NCBI RefSeq assembly: GCF_014764505.1
Contig: NZ_JACXWX010000015.1
Span: 62,001-126,000 of the forward strand
Length of the DNA stretch: 64,000 nucleotides
Direction of reading: 5' to 3'
From: Phormidium tenue FACHB-886
Lineage (GTDB): Bacteria; Cyanobacteriota; Cyanobacteriia; Elainellales; Elainellaceae
A program made the position numbers and the translations under genes. The notes beneath the pieces were generated by a model that was not told the DNA's origin, searched no databases, and saw nothing but the letters and a program-made list of their open reading frames with translations. Positions 1 through 7,621 of this stretch are shown here, piece after piece. How positions within the stretch are numbered: the stretch's first letter is position 1; each line of letters starts with the position of its first letter.

Positions 1-627
1 CAGCGCTAGAAGAAGCGTCGTCCACCGCTCTGAAGCCACAATGCTAAAGGCAAAGCTGATCGCCAGCCCGATCACTCCCAGCATCAGCCGTGGATAAACC
101 AGCAGCGCAGCCGCTAAGCCCAAAACAACAGCAACTTGCCAACCGAAAGAACTCCACTGCTGCCCAATCATCCAAATTGCGCTAGGGCTAAAGGGAGCCA
201 GGGGCGGCAAGGCAGTTTTGCTCACAAAGTCTGGGTGCCAGTGCGCTAAGGCAATCTGCCCGTGGTACAGCAGCAAAGTACTCACCAGCAGGCTTATTAG
301 CACGGCGAGCGGCAGCAACCAGCGCATCCGCAGATGCCCCCGGTGCTTGGCTCGCTCAAGCCCTACCGGTCGCTTTGCCCAAGCGTAGCGATCGGCAACC
401 CACAAATTTCCCCACAAAAATCCTAGACTGGACGCTGTAACAGAAAATCCCAGAAGTCCCTGCGCCCACAGGCGAGTGGCAAAGATTTCTAGATAGTCCA
501 CTTCCTGAAACCACAGCCCTTCTGCCCACAGAAACGAGCCAACATCCAGTAGTACGATTCCACCGAGCAGCGCAAAGCCCAGGAGATAATCTTTTTTTCC
601 GCTCCGTAGCTGCTTGCTAATCCACAT
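1..627 (-). CDS. UPF0182 family membrane protein (5' part only)
   Basis: This reading frame runs open from an ATG at 627 off the left edge, giving about 209 N-terminal residues with no stop. It begins MWISKQLRSGKKDYLLG and contains several hydrophobic segments, roughly residues 17-35, 55-75, 105-125 and 160-200. They are separated by Trp-rich stretches such as LWAEGLWFQEVDY, which I associate with UPF0182. That family consists of large (about 900-1000 aa) inner-membrane proteins of unknown biochemical role, common in cyanobacteria and actinobacteria. Only the N-terminal membrane part is in the window. The methyltransferase stop lies 113 bp upstream on the same strand. The family call rests on recall of the N-terminal pattern. 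Confidence 0.75.
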   Translation of the reverse strand, partial: MWISKQLRSGKKDYLLGFALLGGIVLLDVGSFLWAEGLWFQEVDYLEIFATRLWAQGLLGFSVTASSLGFLWGNLWVADRYAWAKRPVGLERAKHRGHLRMRWLLPLAVLISLLVSTLLLYHGQIALAHWHPDFVSKTALPPLAPFSPSAIWMIGQQWSSFGWQVAVVLGLAAALLVYPRLMLGVIGLAISFAFSIVASERWTTLLLAL

Positions 628-740
628 GCAACAAACCTCTTTTTAGGTGCGCGGCATCCTTCAAACAATTAAATTTCAGCTCAGCACCACAGGTTAAGAT
701 TTGAACACAGGTTAAGATTCGGACTAAGCCAGCCCACTCC

Positions 741-1466
741 CTAATCATCGCCTTTTGCAGAGCGCTTTTTGCAAAGATAAGTCGCATATTCTGGCGCAAA
801 GCGATCGGCTTCAACAATCTCAAAACCCGCTCGCTGAAGCATTTCCTCAATAATCCAAGCATAGGTACTGCGTTCTTCCCGAATGTGGGCAGTAAATTCT
901 GCGGCAGTAAAACCCTCGCTGCTCGGCTTTGCCATCCGCCGAATCCAGGCTTCGATTCGAGCCGCATACTCCCTTGGCTCAAATGAGAAAATTACGTCTT
1001 TCAGATAAAGCAGCCCACCGGGTTTTAGCATGGCTGCTATCCGTAGCAGCGCCACCATTTTCCAGAAATCTGGCAGATGGTGCAGCGCAAACTTTGTCAC
1101 CACAAAATCTGCCGAATTGGGTGGATGCTCATACGTCAAAAATCCAGCGTGGTGAAACTGGAGCTGAGGCACATTTGCTTGAGCTGCTTTCTGTTGAGCA
1201 TAGGTTAGCATCGCCAACGACACATCCACCGCCTGAACTGATGCCCCCGCCAACGCTGCCTGGATGACAAATGTACCCGTGCCGCATCCTAAATCAACCA
1301 CAACATGACCGGCAGCAATCCCAAGCTGCGTGACTAAGCGCTGCTCTGCTTCAACGCTAGAGGATCGTTGATTACAATCAAACGCTGCCACTTGAGCGAC
1401 ATCTGTAAAATCAACGCCTACCTGCTGAAACTCGTCGTAGAGCCAGGCAGGCTGTGCTGTGTTCAT
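741..1466 (-). CDS. Class I SAM-dependent methyltransferase
   Basis: This 241-aa protein has a seven-strand methyltransferase fold. The SAM-binding motif I is DLGCGTGTFV, followed by an acidic motif II in VQAVDVSLAML. A post-motif region (LKPGGLLYLKDV) is typical of UbiE/small-molecule methyltransferases. A longer upstream frame exists, but the ATG at 1466 is preferred: it overlaps the TAA of the upstream gamma-glutamyltransferase gene by one base and is preceded by a good ribosome site (GGGAGG). The two genes are therefore probably translationally coupled. The substrate cannot be read from the sequence. Confidence 0.85.
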   Translation of the reverse strand: MNTAQPAWLYDEFQQVGVDFTDVAQVAAFDCNQRSSSVEAEQRLVTQLGIAAGHVVVDLGCGTGTFVIQAALAGASVQAVDVSLAMLTYAQQKAAQANVPQLQFHHAGFLTYEHPPNSADFVVTKFALHHLPDFWKMVALLRIAAMLKPGGLLYLKDVIFSFEPREYAARIEAWIRRMAKPSSEGFTAAEFTAHIREERSTYAWIIEEMLQRAGFEIVEADRFAPEYATYLCKKRSAKGDD

Positions 1467-3031
1467 TAATTTCCTCCCGAGTAAATTTCTACTACGCCGC
1501 CGCGCCGCCGATCGCCTGCACCTGCTAGCCCCCCACTGCGGGTCACCGCATGAACGCCACCAAAGAACAAATTCTGCTGTCCCCACAGCTCCAATTGTCC
1601 GTTGAACGGGAAAGCAGCTCGATCGATCACCAGAGCGCCAAAGCCCGGTTCCACGTTGAACACACCCGCCTCCCAGTGCATCCGAGCCGAATTAACAGCC
1701 TCCTCGATCGGCATTCCCAAGTCTGCCCAATTGCAAATCACCTGCAAAATTGCAGTGCGAATCCGATTGGAGCCACCAGAGCCAAGCACCAGCTCTGGCT
1801 CATGGTCATTCAAAATAATTGTCGGAGACATCATCGACGAAATTCGCACGTCAGGCTGCCACTGGTGAAATCCACTCGGATGCAGGTCTGCCTCTCCCAG
1901 CATGTTGTTCACCATGATGCCTGTTCCCGGAATCACATAAGACGCCCCTTCACCATTGGTCGTTGTGACGCTGGCAGCATTGCCATCCCGATCGATTGCG
2001 CTCACATGGGTCGTGCTGCCCCATTTATTGACGGCAGGCTTACCAATCGCCGGAAGCTCATTGCTGTATTCGGTCAGGCGATCAGCAGCCAAAAACCGCT
2101 CTGCTACGTCAAGCTCATACAGCCGCGCATCGTAGCCATCCTTTCGGGCCAGGTTGGTCAGCTGCATTACCTTTGCCATCAGCCGCAAATGCTCGATCGA
2201 GCCAAACGAGAGCGCTGTCAGATCTACCTTGGCAAGCAACCCTAGCGCAAAGGCGATCAGCGTTCCTCCAGAGCTAGGAGGTGGATTAGTAAGGACAGTT
2301 TTGCCGCGATATTGGATTTTTAGGGGGGAGCGCTCAATCACCTGATAATGCGCGAGGTCTGCCAGCGTTAGATAACCGCCCTGTTCCTGACAGTCTTTCA
2401 CAATCTGCTGAGCAATCTCGCCCTGATAAAAGGCGCGGCTACCCTCTTCGACTAGATAGCTCAGTGTCTCTGCCAGCTCTGGCATGACCAGTTGCATCCC
2501 GGCTTGAATCAATCTCCCATCACGGGTATAGATACGGCGTGCTGCCTCATTAGCAGTCAAAATTGGTCCTAGAATTTGGAAGCAATATGCCTGAAACGGA
2601 CTCATTTCAATGCCGTTGCGGGCGTAGTGAATGGCAGGCTCCGCCACCACTGCCATTGGCAGCTTGCCTAAGCGTTGATGGACTTGAAACAGTCCGCTGA
2701 TCGCCCCTGGTACTGCCATTGACCCCAGCCCAATGTGAAACTCTTGCGTTACGCCGCCAAAGTTCACTTCTACCGGATAAAAGTCAACCTCTGCCAAATC
2801 GCGCTTCTGACGGGGTGTCTGGGCAAAGAAATCAAATAGAATGTCCTGCCCTTCTTGAGTATGTGCCAGCAGGAACCCGCCTCCCGCCGGCGAAGTCAGC
2901 GTTGGCTCTACCACAAACGATGCCATCACTGCTGCTACCACTGCATCAAACACATTCCCCCCTAATCGAAACATTTCCAGTCCTGCCTCTGCCGTTTTTG
3001 GATGTCCTGCTGCGATCGCGCCGTGAGTCAT
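1466..3031 (-). CDS. ggt: Gamma-glutamyltransferase (glutathione hydrolase)
   Basis: This 521-aa Ntn-hydrolase family protein transfers or hydrolyses the gamma-glutamyl group of glutathione and related peptides. The N-terminal GGNVFDAVVAA segment is typical of the large subunit. The autoprocessing site is visible as GSTTHVS, where the second Thr would become the N-terminal nucleophile of the small subunit. It is followed by DRDGNAASVT, and later by the oxyanion and glycine motif LGSGGSNRIRTAI. The C-terminus keeps a GDRRRGG variant of the usual GDPRRGG. No signal peptide is evident, so the protein may be cytoplasmic. It is the first gene of a two-gene unit with the methyltransferase. gshA (glutathione synthesis) also lies in the window, but far away. 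Confidence 0.92.
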   Translation of the reverse strand: MTHGAIAAGHPKTAEAGLEMFRLGGNVFDAVVAAVMASFVVEPTLTSPAGGGFLLAHTQEGQDILFDFFAQTPRQKRDLAEVDFYPVEVNFGGVTQEFHIGLGSMAVPGAISGLFQVHQRLGKLPMAVVAEPAIHYARNGIEMSPFQAYCFQILGPILTANEAARRIYTRDGRLIQAGMQLVMPELAETLSYLVEEGSRAFYQGEIAQQIVKDCQEQGGYLTLADLAHYQVIERSPLKIQYRGKTVLTNPPPSSGGTLIAFALGLLAKVDLTALSFGSIEHLRLMAKVMQLTNLARKDGYDARLYELDVAERFLAADRLTEYSNELPAIGKPAVNKWGSTTHVSAIDRDGNAASVTTTNGEGASYVIPGTGIMVNNMLGEADLHPSGFHQWQPDVRISSMMSPTIILNDHEPELVLGSGGSNRIRTAILQVICNWADLGMPIEEAVNSARMHWEAGVFNVEPGFGALVIDRAAFPFNGQLELWGQQNLFFGGVHAVTRSGGLAGAGDRRRGGVVEIYSGGN

Positions 3032-3130
3032 AGGGAAGGAATAAAAATTAGAGAAGAAGAATTATAGGCTGTGAGGTGCTGTGGATCGCCTTTAAAGGAC
3101 ATGTACTGTCTTCTTAAAGGAGTCAGCAAC

Positions 3131-3196
3131 ATGTTTAAAGCACTACCTAATCAGCAGATGAGAAGAGGTTTTCATCCTATCCAGCGGTCAAGATAG
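3131..3196 (+). CDS. Possible 21-aa leader ORF upstream of the DUF1350 gene
   Basis: A short ORF (MFKALPNQQMRRGFHPIQRSR) starts at an ATG with an excellent ribosome site, AAAGGAG at 3116-3122, spaced 8 nt. It ends 47 bp before the DUF1350 start. I know no homologue. It could be a translated leader, a remnant or chance. The strong ribosome site is the only support. Confidence 0.2.
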   Translation: MFKALPNQQMRRGFHPIQRSR

Positions 3197-3243
3197 AACT
3201 ACACCCTTTAGGATAAAGATACCGAGATTCAACAGAGACAGCG

Positions 3244-4131
3244 ATGGAGTGGCAAGAAGTATACGGTAATTGGGTGATTGTACCGCCTCAGCCCAAAGGC
3301 ATTATCCATTTTTTAGGCGGTGCTTTCGTAGCAGCAGCTCCGCAAGTCACCTACCGCAGCCTACTGGAGTATCTAGCTGAGCAGGGTTATGTAGTTGTGG
3401 CAACTCCGTTTGTGAACACCTTTGATCACACAGAAATTGCTCAGCGTGTCTACCGCCTGTCTAACTTGGCGCTAGAGACCCTTCAGGAAAAAGTGCTGCA
3501 GCTGCGATCGCTACCTGTTTATGGCATCGGACACAGCATGGGTTGCAAGCTGCATCTGCTGATTGGTAGTTTATTTCCAGTAGAGCGAGCAGGCAACATC
3601 CTAATCGCGTTCAACAACTATCCTGCTCGTCGGTCGATCCCGATGCTAGAGCAAATGACGCAGGTTTCCAAGTTCACGGCGCAGTTTGCCTCTCAGTTTG
3701 CTACACAGCTTGCCTCTCAGCTCTCTACCCAGTTGGGGTCGCAGATCTTACCGCAGTTTGCCATGCCTGCTTTTGATGTAGAGTTCACACCGTCTCCTGA
3801 AGAGACCAATGAGCTAATCGCCAGCCGATATCAGGTGCACCGCAATTTGCTGGTCAAGTTTAGGCAAGATGACATTGACCAAACGCGACCGCTTACTGAG
3901 GTCCTGCAGCCGCGCTTCCCAACCTTAACGACAGTGCAAATTTTGCAGGGCAATCACCTTACGCCTTTAGGGCAAGAGGTGAACTGGAAAACTGGAACGG
4001 AATTTTCACCGTTTGATGCAATCGGTCAATTCGTAAAGCAGGAAATGTCCCGCGATTTGAATCAGCTTAAGCAGACAATAATGCTATGGCTAGACCCGCT
4101 TAGAATAGGAACAAGCAGTGGATCTGAGTGA
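3244..4131 (+). CDS. DUF1350 family alpha/beta-hydrolase-like protein
   Basis: This 295-aa protein resembles DUF1350, a family of cyanobacterial and plastid proteins with an alpha/beta-hydrolase fold. A nucleophile-elbow motif GIGHSMGCKL (GxSxG) sits near residue 97, after an oxyanion-type HFLGGAFV near residue 22. The start ATG at 3244 gives the usual MEWQEV beginning. Residues 144-171 form seven consecutive four-residue units of the form hydrophobic-x-x-Gln (FTAQ, FASQ, FATQ, LASQ, LSTQ, LGSQ, ILPQ). I do not regard this as a standard part of the family. The substrate is unknown. Confidence 0.85.
   Translation: MEWQEVYGNWVIVPPQPKGIIHFLGGAFVAAAPQVTYRSLLEYLAEQGYVVVATPFVNTFDHTEIAQRVYRLSNLALETLQEKVLQLRSLPVYGIGHSMGCKLHLLIGSLFPVERAGNILIAFNNYPARRSIPMLEQMTQVSKFTAQFASQFATQLASQLSTQLGSQILPQFAMPAFDVEFTPSPEETNELIASRYQVHRNLLVKFRQDDIDQTRPLTEVLQPRFPTLTTVQILQGNHLTPLGQEVNWKTGTEFSPFDAIGQFVKQEMSRDLNQLKQTIMLWLDPLRIGTSSGSE
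3673..3756 (+). repeat. 12-bp coding repeat encoding hydrophobic-x-x-Gln units
   Basis: Seven in-frame 12-bp units lie inside the DUF1350 gene. Each encodes Phe/Leu/Ile, two mostly small residues, then Gln. Nucleotide copies are diverged, most clearly at third positions, which suggests an old, selected repeat rather than a recent slippage product. Confidence 0.7.
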
Positions 4132-4521
4132 ACTTCGATAACTCCAAATCTTGCTTTTTTACGTTCTTATAGCATGAAGCGCTGCCCAGACTTGTCTATC
4201 TATTAGAACTTGAAAAGTTATCGCCTGTTCCTACCACAATATATCGCAATATAACAGTCAATTGAACACCTTGAACATTAGCGCACGACCTGCGCCATGT
4301 TTAAAGTTCCTTTAGCAAGGAAACAATGCATGATTCAATAGCAGGATTGGGCAAGCGCTAAATAATCAGCTTAGCTATATCCGTACGACTACTTAAAAGA
4401 TCTCTTGAGCTATCTGGGAACGCTTGAGTTCAGGAACGACAAGCTGGCAACGGCTCAACTACACGTTACTCCTATTAATCTAGCGAGCGTTCCACTGTAG
4501 TCCTATCAAAGTTATCAAATC

Positions 4522-4701
4522 ATGATTCCTAAGCACCTTCAATCTCGTTTTCCAGTTTGGAAATATCTGCAGCAACCCCTCTTCAACAACGAAATGCCAC
4601 CTGTCTTGAACCCCAAGCAATTTTGGTATCTGTACCAAGTACGGTTTCTAGAGCGTTGTTGGGTAACGCGTTACCATTCTGAAAAAAATTCTTCAAACTG
4701 A
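4522..4701 (+). CDS. Possible small ORF, 59 aa, unknown
   Basis: The ORF starts with ATG at 4522 and reads MIPKHLQSRFPVWKYLQQPL at its N-terminus, then an aromatic-rich FWYLYQVRFLERCW segment. The composition looks protein-like (many aromatic and basic residues), but there is no clear ribosome site and I know no homologue. It lies alone in an intergenic region. It may be a real small gene, a gene remnant or chance. Confidence 0.25.
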   Translation: MIPKHLQSRFPVWKYLQQPLFNNEMPPVLNPKQFWYLYQVRFLERCWVTRYHSEKNSSN

Positions 4702-4827
4702 AGTAATTAATCGACACCTCAGAGATTGTTACAGCACTTGAACCGATAGGTAACGAAGTTCACTAGTGTCTTAAAGTGCCAGTTTAGCCAAAACGCCAAA
4801 ACTCAGCTAAATCCATGTATATAGTAC

Positions 4828-4873
4828 ATTTCGTTAATGTGTGATGGGCACAATCCACACACATTAACGAAAT
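4828..4873. terminator. Perfect 16-bp inverted repeat downstream of hpsD
   Basis: The arms at 4828-4843 and 4858-4873 are perfectly complementary, with a 14-nt loop. The element lies 130 bp past the hpsD stop in the direction of hps transcription. No clear T-tract follows on either strand, so it may be an mRNA 3'-end stabiliser rather than a canonical intrinsic terminator. Confidence 0.5.
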
Positions 4874-5002
4874 CTAAGTTCTAGCTATATTTGATTTTTG
4901 TGAATGCACTTTGGCTTCAATCTGCATTAGCTCATATACAAAATTGAGTTAATTTAACAGGACGCCATTCAATTTTGATAGATAGTTCTCTCTATAAAAT
5001 CA

Positions 5003-5500
5003 TTAATCACAGTCGGAACCACTTGCCGATCGGGTCGCTCCCAACAGCGTTTGCACAATCACACATCGCTTTGCAGTTGTGCTAACGGTAACGGTAACTT
5101 TAAGCCCCTGATCCTCACTGATTGCAGGAGCTTGGATGTTCCCATTTGGGTCAAACTCAATTCGATTGATTGCAGTGGTTCCATTTTTGGCTTGTAGCTT
5201 TACAATACCTGGCTCTAGCTGATTGTCTCCAAGTCGCTGGGTCACGCCTAATGCCGTTAGAGTAGGTGGATCGGCAACCGAATCAAACGTCACAGCTTGC
5301 ACTGATTTACTCTTACGGGCTTGGGCTTGGGCTTGACGGAGAACTTGCGCAACCTGGTCTCTGGCAGCATTGGCACGACGACTATTCATAAAAGCAAGCC
5401 AACCTGGAGCTGCGATCGCCGCCAGAATGCCAATAATAACTAAGACAACGATCATCTCAACCAACGTATACCCGGCTGTGGACTGTCTAGACTGACGCAT
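5003..5500 (-). CDS. hpsD: Type IV pilin-like pseudopilin (probable HpsD; GspH/FimT-like)
   Basis: This 165-aa protein has a textbook type III prepilin signal: a short basic leader, cleavage after Gly10, then YTLVE with Glu at +5. A hydrophobic helix IVVLVIIGILAAIAAPG follows. The C-terminal half is a small beta-rich domain with two Cys near the end. It is the last gene of the hpsA-B-C-D-like operon, 59 bp after the preceding gene. The role expected from the hps locus of filamentous cyanobacteria is assembly of a pseudopilus-like apparatus for polysaccharide secretion in gliding. The symbol is assigned from gene order and type; a generic FimT/GspH pseudopilin is the alternative. Confidence 0.7.
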   Translation of the reverse strand: MRQSRQSTAGYTLVEMIVVLVIIGILAAIAAPGWLAFMNSRRANAARDQVAQVLRQAQAQARKSKSVQAVTFDSVADPPTLTALGVTQRLGDNQLEPGIVKLQAKNGTTAINRIEFDPNGNIQAPAISEDQGLKVTVTVSTTAKRCVIVQTLLGATRSASGSDCD

Positions 5501-5559
5501 AAATGAACCGGCTCCACAGAGTTAAAAGAAAGATTAGGGTGCGATCGAACATTTGTTGG

Positions 5560-6651
5560 CTACTCAGGGCGTTTAGTCAATACGCCTCGGCTTAGCACCC
5601 TTGTTTCTAAAGCGGATAGCAACTCGTCTCTAAATATTCCGGGTCTACCATTAGCGTTGCCCTGTAGATGCAGGATGATTTCCTGATTCTCAGATGGATT
5701 GACAATTTGCTGAGCGACAGGCAGCCCAGGCGTGATGCTGACGCAAGCATAGAAACTCCGAACCTTGGCGAAACCAGCGCTCTCCAGAGTTCTTAGAGAA
5801 GGTGTGAGTGCATAAGTATAGCTCGTCGGATCTGTAGGATTGGCATTTGGACAGGCATATTCCTCACTGACACCGCCTCCGCTGCCTGCTGCCCGAGGCT
5901 GAGGTTGAGCATCTACAAAATCAACCAGTGTAACCGGTGGACCGTCTGGGCGCTCAGTCTGAAAATTGGTATCCACCCCAACATCATTTTTGAAGATGGG
6001 CCAAGTCGAGAAAGGAGTGTTGGTATATGCCCCTGGATTAACATAGCCTGGGGTCAAATTCCCATCGCTGTTAAATTGCTTGAGGATGTAGCGCGTGATT
6101 CTAGCGTTTCGGGCTGACCAAATGTTTGAGTTGTTTTTGCTGAGAGAGTAAACAACTAGCGCATAGGAATGCCCGGTTAAACAGGAAACTCCGGGTGGCG
6201 CTGTAGATGTAGCTCCGAAGCATCTCGCCCTGACACTGCCTGCGGGAACTTGATTTGGGAAAGGTTCTTGTTTCCAGAAAGCAAGGATGGGAACGCTATT
6301 GTTGCTGAGAGAAGTAGGCAGATAGTTTGTTAGAGGTTGGCAGTTACCTGCTGGTCCGGCGCATTCCAAATTGGCGGCACTGTAGACAAATACGGCTTCT
6401 CGGAGTTCGGTACTCATGTAATCCAGCGCCATTTGCATCTCTCGCTGGGTTTCAGAGCGAGAGGATTCACGCTGGTCTGTACCCATGAGTTCGACAACAA
6501 TATACATCAGCCCCGCAATAATGCTACTGGCGATTAGCATCACTACCAGGAGTTCCAGCAGCGTAAACCCTTTGCTACTGGCTTGGCGAGAAGGAAGTAG
6601 TGCTTGCCTTAAACGAGATTTCAGTCGAGTGAGAAGACGAGTCTTAGCCAT
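5560..6651 (-). CDS. hpsC: Hormogonium polysaccharide secretion pseudopilin HpsC-like
   Basis: This 363-aa PilW-like pseudopilin has a basic leader, cleavage after Gly28, then FTLLE (Glu at +5) and a hydrophobic helix to about residue 52. A polar segment rich in Arg, Glu and Ser follows (MGTDQRESSRSETQREMQMA), then a long globular part with several Cys. It starts 30 bp after hpsB stops and is followed by hpsD. Membrane insertion and prepilin peptidase processing are inferred; the prepilin peptidase gene lies at 34.3 kb. Confidence 0.8.
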   Translation of the reverse strand: MAKTRLLTRLKSRLRQALLPSRQASSKGFTLLELLVVMLIASSIIAGLMYIVVELMGTDQRESSRSETQREMQMALDYMSTELREAVFVYSAANLECAGPAGNCQPLTNYLPTSLSNNSVPILAFWKQEPFPNQVPAGSVRARCFGATSTAPPGVSCLTGHSYALVVYSLSKNNSNIWSARNARITRYILKQFNSDGNLTPGYVNPGAYTNTPFSTWPIFKNDVGVDTNFQTERPDGPPVTLVDFVDAQPQPRAAGSGGGVSEEYACPNANPTDPTSYTYALTPSLRTLESAGFAKVRSFYACVSITPGLPVAQQIVNPSENQEIILHLQGNANGRPGIFRDELLSALETRVLSRGVLTKRPE

Positions 6652-6681
6652 ATAATTCAGCCCACTGAAGAGAGGATAGGA

Positions 6682-7479
6682 TTAGGGCGTTTCTGAGGAA
6701 CAGACGCTTGAATTAGGATTGTTATCTTGGAAATAATCACAAAGAGTCTCGCTTTTGTCGCTCCAGGAAAAAGGTGTGTAAAGGACAGCCAAAGGACGAA
6801 GCCGCTGACCGCCTTCTCCATTCACCAACCCCAGCGAAGCAGGCTCAGTTAGCAGATTTGCCCAAGAGTTACCGGGTCGATTGCCACTTGCCAGAATTGA
6901 ATATACACGCACTCCTAACTCGAAGTCGCTGGGTTTCTTGTTCTCATCCGGGACGCCATTCACTGTTTGAGTACGGGGAAGAGTTCCAGCAGTCCGAAAA
7001 ACTTGCATGAAAAGTTCAGGGTTGCAGTCGCCATCCACATCAACTGCCACAGCTTGATTTACATTAAGGGGTGTATTGTCGTAGCGGGGATTGCAAAGCT
7101 GCGACGACTTGATGCCCGCGACCAAACTGCTGGGAGGGGCAACCCGCTGCAAGTTTCCTACAACAGTTTTGGGCAAAAGTCTGACTTCGTGCTGCGATCG
7201 CGTCACCATAACCCGGATGCGATCGACCTCACCTTGAGCCACTTGCAGCGCTTGTTCGGCTCGGCGGGACTGAGCACGAGATGCAACCGCGATAAAGATG
7301 GGGGGCGTAATTAGGGAAACCATCAGCCCCGTCACAAACACGGCAACCAAACACTCAATCAGCGTCAAACCCTGTTCCGTTTGAACAGCATCGGGCTTTG
7401 AAATCGCCGATCGCCCCTTGCCCTTAGAAAGGACGATCGCTCTGATCCGTCGCTGAAGCTGAGACTTAGTAGACAACAT
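6682..7479 (-). CDS. hpsB: Hormogonium polysaccharide secretion pseudopilin HpsB-like
   Basis: This 265-aa pseudopilin has a long basic leader of 37 residues ending in Gly. Cleavage would leave LTLIE with Glu at +5 and the helix CLVAVFVTGLMVSLITPPI. The following AEQALQVAQGEVDRIRVMV looks like the amphipathic continuation of the pilin helix. It follows hpsA by 142 bp, and a hairpin sits between them. The assignment rests on the prepilin motif, size and order in the operon. Confidence 0.8.
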   Translation of the reverse strand: MLSTKSQLQRRIRAIVLSKGKGRSAISKPDAVQTEQGLTLIECLVAVFVTGLMVSLITPPIFIAVASRAQSRRAEQALQVAQGEVDRIRVMVTRSQHEVRLLPKTVVGNLQRVAPPSSLVAGIKSSQLCNPRYDNTPLNVNQAVAVDVDGDCNPELFMQVFRTAGTLPRTQTVNGVPDENKKPSDFELGVRVYSILASGNRPGNSWANLLTEPASLGLVNGEGGQRLRPLAVLYTPFSWSDKSETLCDYFQDNNPNSSVCSSETP

Positions 7480-7560
7480 GACAGGATTCCTCTAGATCAT
7501 CAACGACTGATGCTTTAGCCAGAGCCATTGCGGCTGCTTAAACTTTGCCCCTCTGAATGA

Positions 7561-7599
7561 AGGTTTTTATGGGTAGGCTTTACCTACCCACAAAAACCT
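7561..7599 (-). terminator. Intercistronic hairpin between hpsA and hpsB
   Basis: The arms at 7561-7577 and 7583-7599 form a 17-bp stem with one mismatch and a 5-nt loop. The element lies 22 bp past the hpsA stop and 82 bp before hpsB. A partial terminator or processing/stability element here would make hpsA RNA more abundant than hpsB-D RNA. The effect is inferred from position. Confidence 0.6.
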
Positions 7600-7621
7600 G
7601 ACAGGGTTACAGACCAATAGG

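Larger units (their letters stand above)
4132..5002. other. 871-bp AT-rich intergenic region between DUF1350 and the hps operon end
   Basis: No recognised gene is present. The stretch holds a possible 59-aa ORF at 4522-4701 and a perfect 16-bp inverted repeat at 4828-4873 (each listed separately). It lies between two gene ends, DUF1350 on plus and hpsD on minus, so transcription termination is the expected content. Confidence 0.6.

Noticed and set aside
1550-2245. 231-codon plus-strand frame opposite ggt
   Set aside because: It lies wholly antisense to a well-supported gene, has no ribosome site and an implausible His/Arg/Gln-rich composition.
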